In this document: one piece after another, positions 55,640 through 64,000 of the stretch
How the letters are laid out: each line of letters begins with the position of its first letter
Numbering within the stretch: the stretch's first letter is position 1
Assembly: GCF_021155765.1 (NCBI RefSeq)
Contig: NC_060118.1
Location: 310,001 to 374,000, forward strand
Reading direction: 5' to 3'
Length of the DNA stretch: 64,000 bases
DNA from: Diprion similis
Taxonomy: Eukaryota; Arthropoda; Insecta; Hymenoptera; Diprionidae
The notes under the pieces: generated by a model
The model's database searches: none
What the model was told of the DNA's origin: nothing
Seen by the model: the letters and a program-made list of their open reading frames with translations, nothing else
Program-made: the position numbers and the translations under genes

Positions 55640-57875
55640 TTACCCCGAAAAATCTGTAATGACCTGACGTGCAGCATCCACTTCAATCAGATTATCGAGT
55701 TCAGCGTACACCAGGCAATTCACAGTTTCTTTGAGGGCTTCGTCAAAGCGCACTTCGACCCTGAGAGTTCCGTGTTTAATGAGCGACCAGTGAGACGGAC
55801 AGTTGGCGAAGAGATCGGGAGTTAAATCAAATGCCAGATTTTTAGAATTAGACAATTTTCTTTGGCGAACTGTTGTCGATTGATACCATTTCCGTTGTTC
55901 AGAAAATGAATCCCCGTACCGGAGAAGAGGGTGTGATAGGCGTCCACGTAGAGATCGTCTTTGCCAAAGTTCATCTGTAGCGGTTTCGATGGAACTTGCA
56001 CTCCGTCGACGTACAACGAGAGAAAATTCAGAGAGTAGTTTTGAAAATTGAATGGATTGCGTTGTCGGTCTCCGTTGAAGGCTTTATTGCTGACAAATCC
56101 GATTATCACTCGTTTCGGTAGCTGACCGAGTATCACATTGTCCAGTGCTTCTGCTTGTACTCCTGCATGTATGGTAAAGGATTTCACCTCGACTCTGGTC
56201 ACGGGGTATTTTGCTGTACCTTTGGCTAGTGTCCGTGCATGCGCCAACAAGATTCCGGGGCTGATCTTCACCCGACGAACGAGCAGCGAAGTTTCCAGGA
56301 TGTGTAGCTTGTGGCGATTTTCGGCTTCCATGATGCAAAAGCTATCTCTCGATCTCACGAGGCGAAGACGCAGTTCCACACCGTTGAGTAAAAATTTGTC
56401 TTGATTGAATACGTCGCAGTGTAGATGACCAATGAGATCAACGGTACGGGCATTGCTCATGATCCGTTTGCGTTCGATGAATCCGCGATCTGCACCGGCA
56501 GCGTCGGCGTCGTATACATCTGATACTCCTTCCTCGCTGTCGTACCATAGTGCCGATGAAAGATAAGATTTCTTGGCGTTGTAACGATATAAAGGCAAAT
56601 CAAACTTTGGCGCCAAAATTCAACACCAATCACGAAAAAACGTGATGAGCCAGAACAGCAAATCAGAGGTCGATAGCGGATCGCCTATCCGGCGGACAGG
56701 TGGATCTCGCTCTCCGCGAGAAGACGCCGAAGCGACAGGTCGCTAAATTTTTGCCTCGCGCGACCAAAGTATAAATTTTTCGTAAAACTCGTGCAATGAG
56801 TTTATAAATCAGGGTAATTTGCTCATCAAGCGCATCAGCCGCCCATTTCAACATCCACCTTTGAGACTTATCATCGATCCTGGAGCGAAAAGACGTCAAG
56901 ATCGATAGTTGGTGACGACCAAATATTGATTCTTCCAACATTCTTCACCATCCAACATCTTTGGAGCCATCCACTTCACCAGGACGATTGTAGCTAAGTT
57001 AACAAATGAATGAATCGTAGGTGCCTGTGCCACATTCATTCATTCGTCATTTTACTGTATGCGAACGACTTATAATACTGTCTTTACTTTAAATAGATTA
57101 CTTGCCGCAACTTGGAATCTTTCAATGTCGATCCATTTTTCAACTTAGAGTCATTTGAACGGCAAGTAGTCTCATCTTTATATCTTTGGCAATTTAAGTT
57201 AGGCGTGTTTTAAGAAGTGTGAATGAGTGTGTGAATGATTATTTATTTTTGTCTTATTTATTGAAATCTCCCCGCTGCTTTTTCTTGCATATACCTTCTC
57301 GGATCAAATTTAAATAAAGGGGATCCTTTTCCAGTGAACATATCTTCGTAGTTTGTGCATATTCATTTAATATTCTTAACATCCCTATATCGCATTTTCA
57401 TTATAATAAATCTTGAAATCATTTGTGGCGTGAAAGGTCGCACCCCGAAAAGTAACGTCACAGCGTGAGGTGCGTAATTCAGTAGGGTCTCTATGTACGC
57501 TCGATAGGCATAAGAGTTGTTGGCTGTGGAGACTAGTTTTTGATTGAAGAATATATCGACTTGATTGAACATTGAGTGGAGCAGATTATTTACCGGAGTG
57601 GCGTGCGGAGTGGGTGCGTTGCCTTCGCCTGCTGGGGTGACCGGAGCCGATGGCTGTAACTTCACTCGTACGCTAAGCATAGTGTGTGCCAAGTCGATGT
57701 ACTCATCGCCGTTTCCAGGTACAACAAATTCAATCGGGGAATCATCGGTTAGAGATGATACGGGCTTGTAGTGTACCCATTGACCAGCCTCAATAGACGT
57801 CTCCGTTGATGGTAGGAAAAATAATTCCAGTTCGAACTTCATACACTCACCCAAATGCGCGTGCAGGAAGGCCAT
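55640..57875 (-). pseudogene. Major capsid protein, F54H12.2-like, interrupted by solo LTR
   Basis: N-terminal part 57467-57875 (MAFLHAHLGECMKFELELFF, DSPIEFVVPGNGDEYIDLAH, MFNQVDIFFNQKLVS). After the LTR (56580-57462) the frame continues through SSALWYDSEEGVSDVYD and ERKRIMSNARTVDLIGHLHC, DKFLLNGVELRLRLVRS, to about 55850. There a frameshift leads into 55640-55855 (LAFDLTPDLFANCPSHWSLI, ending QVITDFSG). The family name comes from the C. elegans gene F54H12.2, a Polinton-derived sequence. It would be the main capsomer and is unrelated by eye in primary sequence to the Polinton 1 capsid. Confidence 0.85.
56580..57462. mobile_element. Solo LTR in the Polinton 3 capsid gene
   Basis: 883 bp, TGTAACG ... 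CGTCACA with TSD GCGT at 56576-56579 and 57463-57466. The terminal heptamers equal those of 12705-15375, but the interiors differ, so they are related families at most. No coding sequence. Removal of the LTR and one TSD copy restores the capsid frame. Confidence 0.85.
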
Positions 57876-57884
57876 TGCTGATGT

Positions 57885-58430
57885 TTACGTTGTAGGCGTG
57901 CGGCGCGTGGATTTACCGGGGTCCAAATATGTCTGTAAGGGCCCGTTTTTTACAACACTTTTTCCGTTTTGTTTTCTTGGTGGTTCCGGCCCACTTGGGT
58001 GTCTTTGCCGTTGTTTTCTTCTTCGACCTTCTCCGTCTAATTTTTCCCGTTGTACCAGCTGTTCATCGCGCGCCGACAAGACTGTTCACGCGGGCGATGT
58101 TTGACTGACGCGCTAATTCCACGGCACGCCTTCCATAGCCGGACCCCTTCATGAGTTTATCAATCTTTTCTTCAGCAGCTCTCTTCAAATTATGTCCCGA
58201 TTCTGCGATTCGCCTCTTGACTGACTGTTTGAATGGCGTGTCGTTGTTTATATCTGACATAACGTTCATCCCTGCACGCAGTGCCTCTTTTCCGACCACT
58301 CTGGCACCATTGGTCAGCAACGGAAATATTCGACGAAACAGGCCTCCCAAGAAGCTCCTGATTCCGTGTCCTCGCTGATGTGGTGCGCCTCGGTAAACCG
58401 TTTCTATGCATCCACCGCCAAGTTAAGCTT
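57885..58430 (-). pseudogene. pVI/pX-like minor virion protein (Polinton 3)
   Basis: Core open part 58063-58350 (LGGLFRRIFPLLTNGARVVG, EALRAGMNVMSDINNDTPFK, HNLKRAAEEKIDKLMKGSGY). The reading extends upstream to about 58412 (GHGIRS) without an ATG. Downstream a one-base shift near 58070 links to 57885-58079, a basic tail (EGRRRKQRQRHPSGPEPPRK). Amphipathic helix, basic body and position before the capsid match adenovirus pVI-like proteins of Polintons. No PLA2 domain is seen, in contrast to Polinton 1. Confidence 0.7.
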
Positions 58431-58531
58431 CGTAATGATGCGCGTAATGGGTCATGTTGTACCTGGTGTTCTTTCTTTATTTATTTTTGCCGCGTAACTC
58501 CTTACCCCCGTTTCGACGTGATTTCATCCAA

Positions 58532-59101
58532 TTACTGAACTCGTCTGAAGTGCAGCGTAACCGTCAAAGTCCGGCGCGCGAATGGCGCTGGTCTTCCGAA
58601 TTGATCTCTTGTATCGATTTCGATGGTATGAAAGTTGGTCAGCATCAGTGGCACGTAGTACAGCGGTGATGAGGTTTTCATCTCTGATTCGCCTCGTGAG
58701 GTGCTGTCTTTGCCACATGTTTGAATGACTCGTAACAGCGGTGCGTAAACGTCTCCAACGATGCGTGGTTCCACTAGGTCGCAATAAATAAACATCTGAC
58801 AGCCAGGGATCCTTAATGATTTGTTGGTTTTGGATACCTTGCACTCCGATGTCACAACTGCACCATCTTCAGATGAACCGCAATACGTTACGCAGGGAGC
58901 CGTTTCATCTTTCGGTGGCACGTACCCTGGCGGGTGTTCAAACGTAAGCGGATAGTGGATCTCGGCCAGCCCGACTTCCCATTCACCCGTTAATTGGGTC
59001 TAACGCGTTAACCGTGTAATGTAACAGCACGTTCGATTCTCCGGAAAAAACTGCATCGAGCTGTTGCTCGGTAGAGTTAGGTAAAACTGATCCTGGGCTA
59101 T
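58532..59101 (-). pseudogene. Penton-like minor capsid protein (Polinton 3)
   Basis: A single frame of 190 codons. It begins at ATA 59099-59101, where an ATG would be expected before FYLTLPSNSSMQFFPEN. An in-frame TAG stands at 59000-59002. The rest is open: GEWEVGLAEIHYPLTFEHPP, QMFIYCDLVEPRIVGDVYAP, SPLYYVPLMLTNFHTIEI, ending RRTLTVTLHFRRVQ. These are the marks of the Polinton single jelly-roll penton protein. It lies between integrase and pVI-like gene. Confidence 0.8.
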
Positions 59102-59153
59102 TTTCGTTTCCTTTGCTGCACGAGATCGACGATGAACCAACAGAGACTGAGGG

Positions 59154-60134
59154 TTATACCGCGGTAGTGCGCAATTTTATCAAGTACGTGTTTTCCCCCT
59201 CCACGCGCTGAAGTTCAGGCTCGTAGAACAAACCGTCGATCACCTCGCCGTTGAGATCTTCCAAGACGTATACTATCGGCGAACGCGCAAGCACTCGCCG
59301 GATCTTGAATAATTCTTCGCTTCAGTTTGCCACGTAGCCTTTCTCGAACGTGCCCTTGGTTTCACTAATTCGTACAAAGTCATTCTTTCCGAACCTCGGC
59401 TTGCCGTTTAGACGGTGTGGATAACGCTTTTGCATGTGGGCACGTGCCTTGGCAGCATTACGAAGCGTCACTTCCGACGGTGCCATCCCAATGCTCGAGT
59501 GACCCGTGTTGTTGTAGGCTTGCACGACTTGCGGCAAAACATCAACGTAGCGTCGCGTATTTTTGTGCGTAAAGTAGCGCCACAGACGTTCCTTGAGCGT
59601 ACGATCGAATCGCTCCACGATAGCTGCTTTGATGTCAGGATTACGTGTAACACGATATCGCATTTCATTGTCGCGAAGTATCTTCTGAAAAGCGCTCCCG
59701 ACAAATTCATTACCCTTGTCCGTTTGCAGCAGGTCTGGTCTGCGCGGCGTAGTGCGTAACACTTGCTCAAAACCCTCAGCAACGGTTGCGGCTGCCTTTC
59801 GTTTTAGCGGGACCACCCAAGCGTACTTGCTCAATACGTCGATGACCATCAGGAGATAACGAAAACCATTGTTGCGACCTTTCATGGAACTCAGATCAGC
59901 CAGATCAGCCAGATCAGCTTCCCACACGTCGTCTATGTTGGAAACGCTGTACCTTGCTCTTGGAAATTTTCTGTGCACGGGTTTGTGTAACGTGTAGGCA
60001 TCCTGAGCCGCCAGCCATTTTCTCACCGATTCGCGAGAGTTGATTTTGCGCGCAAGGCGTTCCAGAATTCGTGCCCCAGCGTAACCGGCGGTATGCGAGG
60101 AATCGTAATACGCTTCTTCAAGCAGAGTCGTCAT
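59154..60134 (-). pseudogene. Polinton 3 integrase (rve, DDE), one in-frame TGA
   Basis: Starts MTTLLEEAYYDSSHTAGYAG, an N-terminal helical domain. Catalytic core: Asp in DVWEADLADL, Asp in LLQTDKGNEFV, Glu in AAIVERFDRTLKER. SH3-like part in RFGKNDFVRISETKGTFEKG. An in-frame TGA stands at 59322-59324 where Trp is usual; the frame then continues to TAA 59154-59156 (FYEPELQRVEGENTYLIKL). The duplicated triplet Asp-Leu-Ala (DLADLADLSS) next to the first catalytic Asp comes from a short tandem duplication (tcagccaga). Its start overlaps the previous gene by 17 nt. Confidence 0.85.
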
Positions 60135-60993
60135 TTTTCTTCTTCAGCTGAAGTGTTTTCCAACTTGATTTTGTCCCGGTGGCGCGTTTGCGTAGGGCGT
60201 ATCCTACGTCGTGAGATTGGCTGGACACGGGCGTAACGTTTGCCCCGCTTCGCCGTTTCGCTGGCGAGCTACCGGTGCGTGTCAACGGTTGTTGCGGAGT
60301 GCCCTTCGATAGACCCGGCGCATCGAATGTGCGTATGTCTGTCCAAAGCGTATCGTTCCCCACGTATTCTCGGGGCACGTTGAGCGTGTGAAGAAACCGT
60401 GCAAACTGACCAGCCCCTGCGGGAGTAAAAGTCTTCCTGGAGCGCATGGTATGATTGACCAGGTCGACGATGTTTGTCCCGGGAACTGTAACGCCGTCTA
60501 TCGTGACGGTTCCTGTGGCATCCCAGGTAAATCGCTCCGGTACGCCACCGAGATCACGCATCAGCATTTCGGCCTTTGTGCGGTACTTTTTCGGTACTGC
60601 TGACACGACTTTCTTTGACTGTGTTTGAACATTCTCAGGGCTCGCAGCTGCACCGGGTGATACCACTGATTCTTCGGCTGCGTTTCCGTTTTCCTCCTCC
60701 TCATCCTCCTCCTTTTTCTCGAGAACATCTAATTTCATGGGCTTGCGTGCGTCGTTGGCAAAAAACAAATATCGTTGAAGTACCTGCTGATATAGTTTCC
60801 ACTTTTCTGCATCGTCTTTCGACGGCTGGTTCAAGATGTCCTTCATCTCGCTGTCGAGCCTTGAAGCGGGATCGGTGCGAGTGGTAGATGTATTTCCAGG
60901 CGAAAGCGTAGCGGCTATACCCCCGCTGACACGTTGTTGAAATCTCTCTATACTTTCCATCGGAATTAAAACCATCGTCTTTGTACGCTCCAT
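60118..60993 (-). CDS. Polinton 3 conserved acidic protein, function unknown
   Basis: Intact. ATG 60991-60993 (MERTKTMVLIPMESIERFQQ) lies four bases after the stop of the preceding gene; the longer open frame to 61080 overlaps that gene and is unlikely. About 291 residues. The N-terminal motif MVLIPMESIERF and the middle block LMRDLGGVPERFTWD ... PGTNIVDLVNHTMRSRKTF mark a family seen upstream of Polinton integrases. In between lies an acidic low-complexity stretch (EKKEEDEEEENGNAAEE). The C-terminus is basic. It is positionally equivalent to the broken gene at 15905-17052 of Polinton 1, since both precede the integrase. Confidence 0.7.
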   Translation of the reverse strand: MERTKTMVLIPMESIERFQQRVSGGIAATLSPGNTSTTRTDPASRLDSEMKDILNQPSKDDAEKWKLYQQVLQRYLFFANDARKPMKLDVLEKKEEDEEEENGNAAEESVVSPGAAASPENVQTQSKKVVSAVPKKYRTKAEMLMRDLGGVPERFTWDATGTVTIDGVTVPGTNIVDLVNHTMRSRKTFTPAGAGQFARFLHTLNVPREYVGNDTLWTDIRTFDAPGLSKGTPQQPLTRTGSSPAKRRSGANVTPVSSQSHDVGYALRKRATGTKSSWKTLQLKKKNDDSA

Positions 60994-60997
60994 CTTG

Positions 60998-61372
60998 TTA
61001 CTTGGAGAAGAGACTGGAAGCTGGAGTACCGAGTATCGGTGCGAGTAAGAGGGCGAGGACACCGTTCCCACGTTGAACAAGAAATCGCTTTTTCGACTTC
61101 CAGGTACCCTGGTTGCTGGCCAATCTTCGTAATGTCCGTTTATGACGCCCCAGACGAATTTTCTGCGCTCTGGACAGTGCTACGTTACCCTCCAAGGTGT
61201 TCAATGCACACTCACAAATGGTCTTCACCAACGAATCATCTGCTGTGCGTAGCAATGCTGATCTCTGCGTTGGGTTCAATTTCTGCAAGGCGTGCAGCGC
61301 TGCGGTGTTTGCTTCGGTGAAACCAGCACGAGCTCTGCGTCCGGGCGCGGTACGGCGTATTTGAGGCCTCAC
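60998..61372 (-). CDS. Polinton 3 small basic protein (CECALNTL family)
   Basis: Intact 124-codon frame, very rich in Arg/Lys. Conserved core: LNPTQRSALLRTADDSLVKT, ICECALNTLEGNVALSRAQK, IRLGRHKRTLRRLA, then KSKKRFLVQRGNGVLALLLA. It begins at GTG (61370-61372), overlapping the ATPase TGA (GTGA); ancestrally this may have been ATG. Proteins of this type recur in Polintons; DNA condensation or a virion-core role is inference. Confidence 0.7.
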   Translation of the reverse strand: MRPQIRRTAPGRRARAGFTEANTAALHALQKLNPTQRSALLRTADDSLVKTICECALNTLEGNVALSRAQKIRLGRHKRTLRRLASNQGTWKSKKRFLVQRGNGVLALLLAPILGTPASSLFSK

Positions 61373-62407
61373 AACTGAACGACTGGAACACGATGCGCGT
61401 TGCTGTCCTTTATATCCTTTCGCGGAACGTAGACATAGTGATTTTCGTCCGAAGGAAAGATATTTGACTGGAAACGGTAATTCTCTGGGGTGGATTGCTT
61501 GAGGTCGAGAAGTAGATATCCGTGCGGCGCTGCGGTAGCGTCGTGATAGGCCTCTTGAACAAACCTCGGATCCTCGGGATATACCTGCCTGGCGAGATGC
61601 TGAATCTGGGCGCGATCCCGTGGATTTTTAAAGAAGACTATGTAGTTTGCGTTGAGGCAAATATCTCGTTGACCGTGTCCCTTGTGAAACAGATTCTGCG
61701 TTATGTAGAAGACGCTGAGATTCTTATGATGGCAGTGTTGATATTTAGGGATATGAATAACTTTATATTGCCAATATTTGTTTAATAATATAAACTTTAA
61801 TAACTAATATATATATAAAATAAAATATAAAGAAAAGATATATAATTTTCCCCGTGTGCCTCTTACACGCGGTTCACAGTGCGACGCCATTACGATTTTA
61901 CCGTTTCATTTTCTCTGTCTTTGCGACGACCGCGCACCACACAAAATTACACACCGTTCACGCGCAACATATATCTATGTTTTTTTTTTGGCTTTCGTTA
62001 GACCGCTCGCTCGTACCAACTTATATGAAATAAATGTGTATTTCTCAACATTCATATCAACGTATATGATATAAATGTGTATCATTCAACAGGCAGACCT
62101 TGGTGAAAAGATCCACGACAACGTTGTTTGAAGCCTCTCGCATGAGATCATCGATTATCAAGAGTTTCGGATTTTTATCGCCGTCGTAATCGGCGTGTTG
62201 GGGTCACCCTTCGCGGTACTCTATACCCTTATTCCCGACGTACAACGGTTGCCATTCGTCAAAGTACCATATCACACGACTAAATTTTGTGTCGCACATC
62301 GACGAACCATGACGCGGAAAATTCTTGACGAAATTCGATTTGCCGCATCCTGATAGACCGGCGATGATAGCCGGAAACGGATGTTTCCAGCGTGTGTCCG
62401 TCATCAA
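61369..62407 (-). pseudogene. Polinton 3 packaging ATPase, interrupted by Copia-like solo LTR
   Basis: The N-terminal part has Walker A GLSGCGKS (62204-62407, start MMTDTRWKHPFPAIIAGLSG). An in-frame TGA at 62204-62206 follows YREG; the same frame then carries Walker B PKLLIIDDLMREA (about 62130-62170). After the LTR (61736-62091) it continues with LSVFYITQNLFHKGHGQRDI and NANYIVFFKNPRD to TGA 61369-61371. Packaging motor of the FtsK/HerA group. Two breaks: a nonsense codon and an insertion. Confidence 0.85.
61736..62091. mobile_element. Solo LTR, Copia-like ends, in ATPase gene
   Basis: 356 bp, TGTTGATATT ... TCATTCAACA with perfect 6-bp inverted ends TGTTGA/TCAACA and a 5-bp TSD GGCAG (61731-61735, 62092-62096). 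It contains a TA-rich promoter-like region (61800-61850). TGTTG...CAACA and 5-bp TSDs are usual in Ty1/Copia LTRs. Confidence 0.85.
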
Positions 62408-63033
62408 CGAGCGGGATTATTGAGCGAAGTGAGAAGAAGAAGAGAGATGATGCGAGATCTATAAAAGTTTAATCAGTTGAAGACACGTTCTTTTACTATG
62501 CAAGCCTGTTCGCGGCGGCGGCGGCGGTACCCCTTCGTGCGCTGACCATGAGCATATTCAAGCGCACGCGGGCCGCGCAGGTACGAGCTTATCGGCGCGG
62601 TCATAAACGTACTAGCTGATTGAGCGTGAGACGCGTACGTCATGAGCTCGCTCGTACGCGTGCGCGCTGTGATATCAGCTTGAAAGCAGCGCACCCCGCC
62701 GCGGTCAAAGGGCTAGATTTTTTCCGTGCAATCTGAGATTTTTGTTTTTTACAATTTTTCATGCTGGATTAGGATTTACGTGTGGTACTTACCCTTATAC
62801 GGCTGGGAGCGGCGCATACAAGCGGGTTTCTCCTTGGGTGTCCGGGCACGAGAGTTTCGTCGGTTCGAATAACAGCTGGATGAGGGTAAGAAGCCCTTCG
62901 GTGGTCTCTGTCTGTTTGTTTGTCTGTCGGTCGAGCGTGCGCGTGGCCTGTAAACTTCCGTCCGGGTGTTTGTACCGCAGGGGTGAGAAGACGGTAGCGG
63001 AAGCGTGAAATTGTTTGGAGGCTGGGTTGATTG
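62408..63033. other. Intergenic region between ATPase and PolB (Polinton 3)
   Basis: Contains a (GGC)n run (62514-62528) and GC-rich sequence with many cgtacg/gcgcgt words (62540-62660). A TATAAAAG at 62460 is on the plus strand, away from any gene. No coding support. Confidence 0.5.
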
Positions 63034-64000
63034 TCACCCAGCGCGGTAACAGTAGGGCAGCGTGTCGAAACTGTCGACGCAGCAACGCCTTTTCGCGAAT
63101 ACTGGCTTGTACGTTTTGCACTCGGAGCGAGTCACCACTGCGTGCAGTTCCGTACGGCGAATAGCACGATACTCCAAATTGATGGGTGCAGCGGCTTCGA
63201 CCACCATCCCTTTGATGGCTTCGAAGTTAATTTTCGAGCTCGCCGTTTGGTTCAGCGTTACACCTTTCAGCTTGCAAATTTCAACCTCTTCACCATTCGG
63301 ACGTTTGACGATGAAAGCGTAGAACTTTGGCCCCCCAGAGACAAAAGCCCGTATAAAGCTCCCACGGCCGTAAGGCTCCAGCTCGTCCGTTAGATCGCCA
63401 AGGAAGTTACCTGTAGGAGGTTTATACGCGTTTGGTCGGTGGTGGTTCCGGGTATAAATCACTGAATCGGTATCGTAGTAGAGAACGCGCCGATCGAGCT
63501 TCTCGAGGTACGAGTAGAGCTTCAGCCGAGCCTGAGCAGTGGTGTACGCGGCAATCACGACGTTCGCCAGTGCTGACGGTTCAACGCTGTGTTGCGCGTG
63601 CGACCAACGCACGTACAGTACATCGTCGTTCACAGGCAGCAAACTGGACACCTTGACTTCAGGGTTGGTCAAAAGCTCGAGCAGCTGCTGTCGCGTCTTG
63701 ATAACCTCCGTTTTTACCAGGTTCTCATGTTGCCCAAACTTACCCTAAAATGAGTTTAGACATAATTTAGAGACCGATCGCATACCGGGATTCTTTGCAA
63801 TACGGTCGCGATCTAGCCGTTCACCCCCGTCACGTTCGTACTCGTCGAGATACCGCATTTGAGCCGACTCGTCCTCGCATTCAGCAGCCCAGCCGCTTGC
63901 CTCTTGCTTAATTTTGAGGAAGGTGTTGATGTAGTCGGCGAAATGCCCACCTTGACGAGTAGTTGGATCAAAAGATGTTACCGTATACTGCCAGATTTCG
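63034..64000 (-). pseudogene. Polinton 3 protein-primed PolB, C-terminal part
   Basis: The gene enters from the right edge (EIWQYTVTSFDPTTRQGG, HFADYINTFLKIKQ). It passes polymerase motif B (KLCLNSF ... GKFGQ), interrupted by an in-frame TAG at 63745-63747 where Trp is usual, and motif C YYDTDSVIY, and ends at the TGA at 63034-63036 (DTLPYCYRAG). The thumb region holds RPNGEEVEICKLKGVTLNQT. This PolB is of another branch than those at 18029-21721 and 28409-46379, with different spacing and motif B. The N-terminal part is outside the window. Confidence 0.9.

Larger units (their letters stand above)
49456..64000 (-). mobile_element. Third Polinton (Polinton 3), divergent lineage, cut by window end
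   Basis: All genes are on the minus strand. Reading 5' to 3' on that strand from the window end: PolB, ATPase, small basic protein, acidic protein, integrase, penton, pVI-like, major capsid, accessory protein, protease. The capsid is the F54H12.2-like type, unlike Polinton 1. Neither terminus is identified. Three younger insertions interrupt it. Nearly every gene has at least one in-frame stop, frameshift or insertion. Confidence 0.9.

Noticed and set aside
56663-56941. ORF within the capsid region
   Set aside because: It lies inside the 883-bp solo LTR, has no domain and is not part of the capsid gene.
63745-63786. A 40-bp intron in Polinton 3 PolB
   Set aside because: GT and AG are present, but splicing would shift the frame, and the unspliced sequence encodes polymerase motif B with a single TAG in place of Trp. 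It is a nonsense mutation.
8308-64000. Stop-codon reassignment: many Polinton genes are interrupted by single in-frame TAA/TAG/TGA codons
   Set aside because: The affected positions correspond to different amino acids (for example Gln, Glu, Lys and Trp positions by family pattern), all three stop codons are involved, and the same codons also end intact genes such as the integrase (TAG) and Cys-rich gene (TAA). Frameshifts occur too. Ordinary decay explains it.

Overview
This is eukaryotic, most probably insect, DNA. Genes are split by short GT-AG introns, promoters have TATA boxes, and CA/GT microsatellites and satellite-like repeats are present. Nearly all the sequence is mobile DNA. I find no confident single-copy host gene, no tRNA or rRNA and no CRISPR. 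I cannot name the insect order.

Layout. 1-2208 is flank with one small OB-fold-like gene and a satellite unit. 2209-24582 is a complete Polinton/Maverick (Polinton 1) with ~480 bp terminal inverted repeats that start AGTAGCAGTAGT and a perfect 6-bp target duplication TGTTTG (2203-2208, 24583-24588). On the minus strand it carries genes for a PLA2/pVI-like minor virion protein, adenain-like protease, penton-like protein, major capsid protein and a conserved accessory protein. On the plus strand it carries a packaging ATPase, a conserved protein and an integrase, then minus-strand protein-primed PolB, two Cys-rich genes and an intact spliced gene for a secreted protein. A hAT transposon (3055-7586, TSD CATAGAAC) and a solo LTR (12705-15375, TSD ACAT) are nested in it.

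24589-46440 holds satellite-like repeats and a decayed second Polinton. Its integrase tail was duplicated as an inverted repeat (25460-28396). Its PolB gene is cut by a 14,175-bp Mutator/Foldback-like transposon (31069-45243, 9-bp TSD GAAGTGGAA). That transposon has TIRs filled with ~146-bp tandem repeats and a transposase with an unusual cysteine-peptidase-like C-terminus. It also contains a ~900-bp palindrome and a 5'-truncated LINE.

46441-49436 holds a Ty3/Gypsy RT-RNase H fragment and a ~48-bp GC-rich tandem repeat. 49456-64000 is a third Polinton of a different lineage (F54H12.2-like capsid), all genes on the minus strand and cut by the window end. Three insertions interrupt it: a full-length LINE (50290-54972, TSD CCTTCTTCA), a solo LTR (56580-57462, TSD GCGT) and a Copia-like solo LTR (61736-62091, TSD GGCAG).

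The Polinton genes would together replicate (PolB), integrate (integrase), package (ATPase) and build a virion (capsid, penton, protease, pVI/PLA2). Most now carry in-frame stops, frameshifts or insertions, so these copies are fossil or defective. In Polinton 1 the integrase, major capsid, accessory, Cys-rich and secreted-protein genes are still open.
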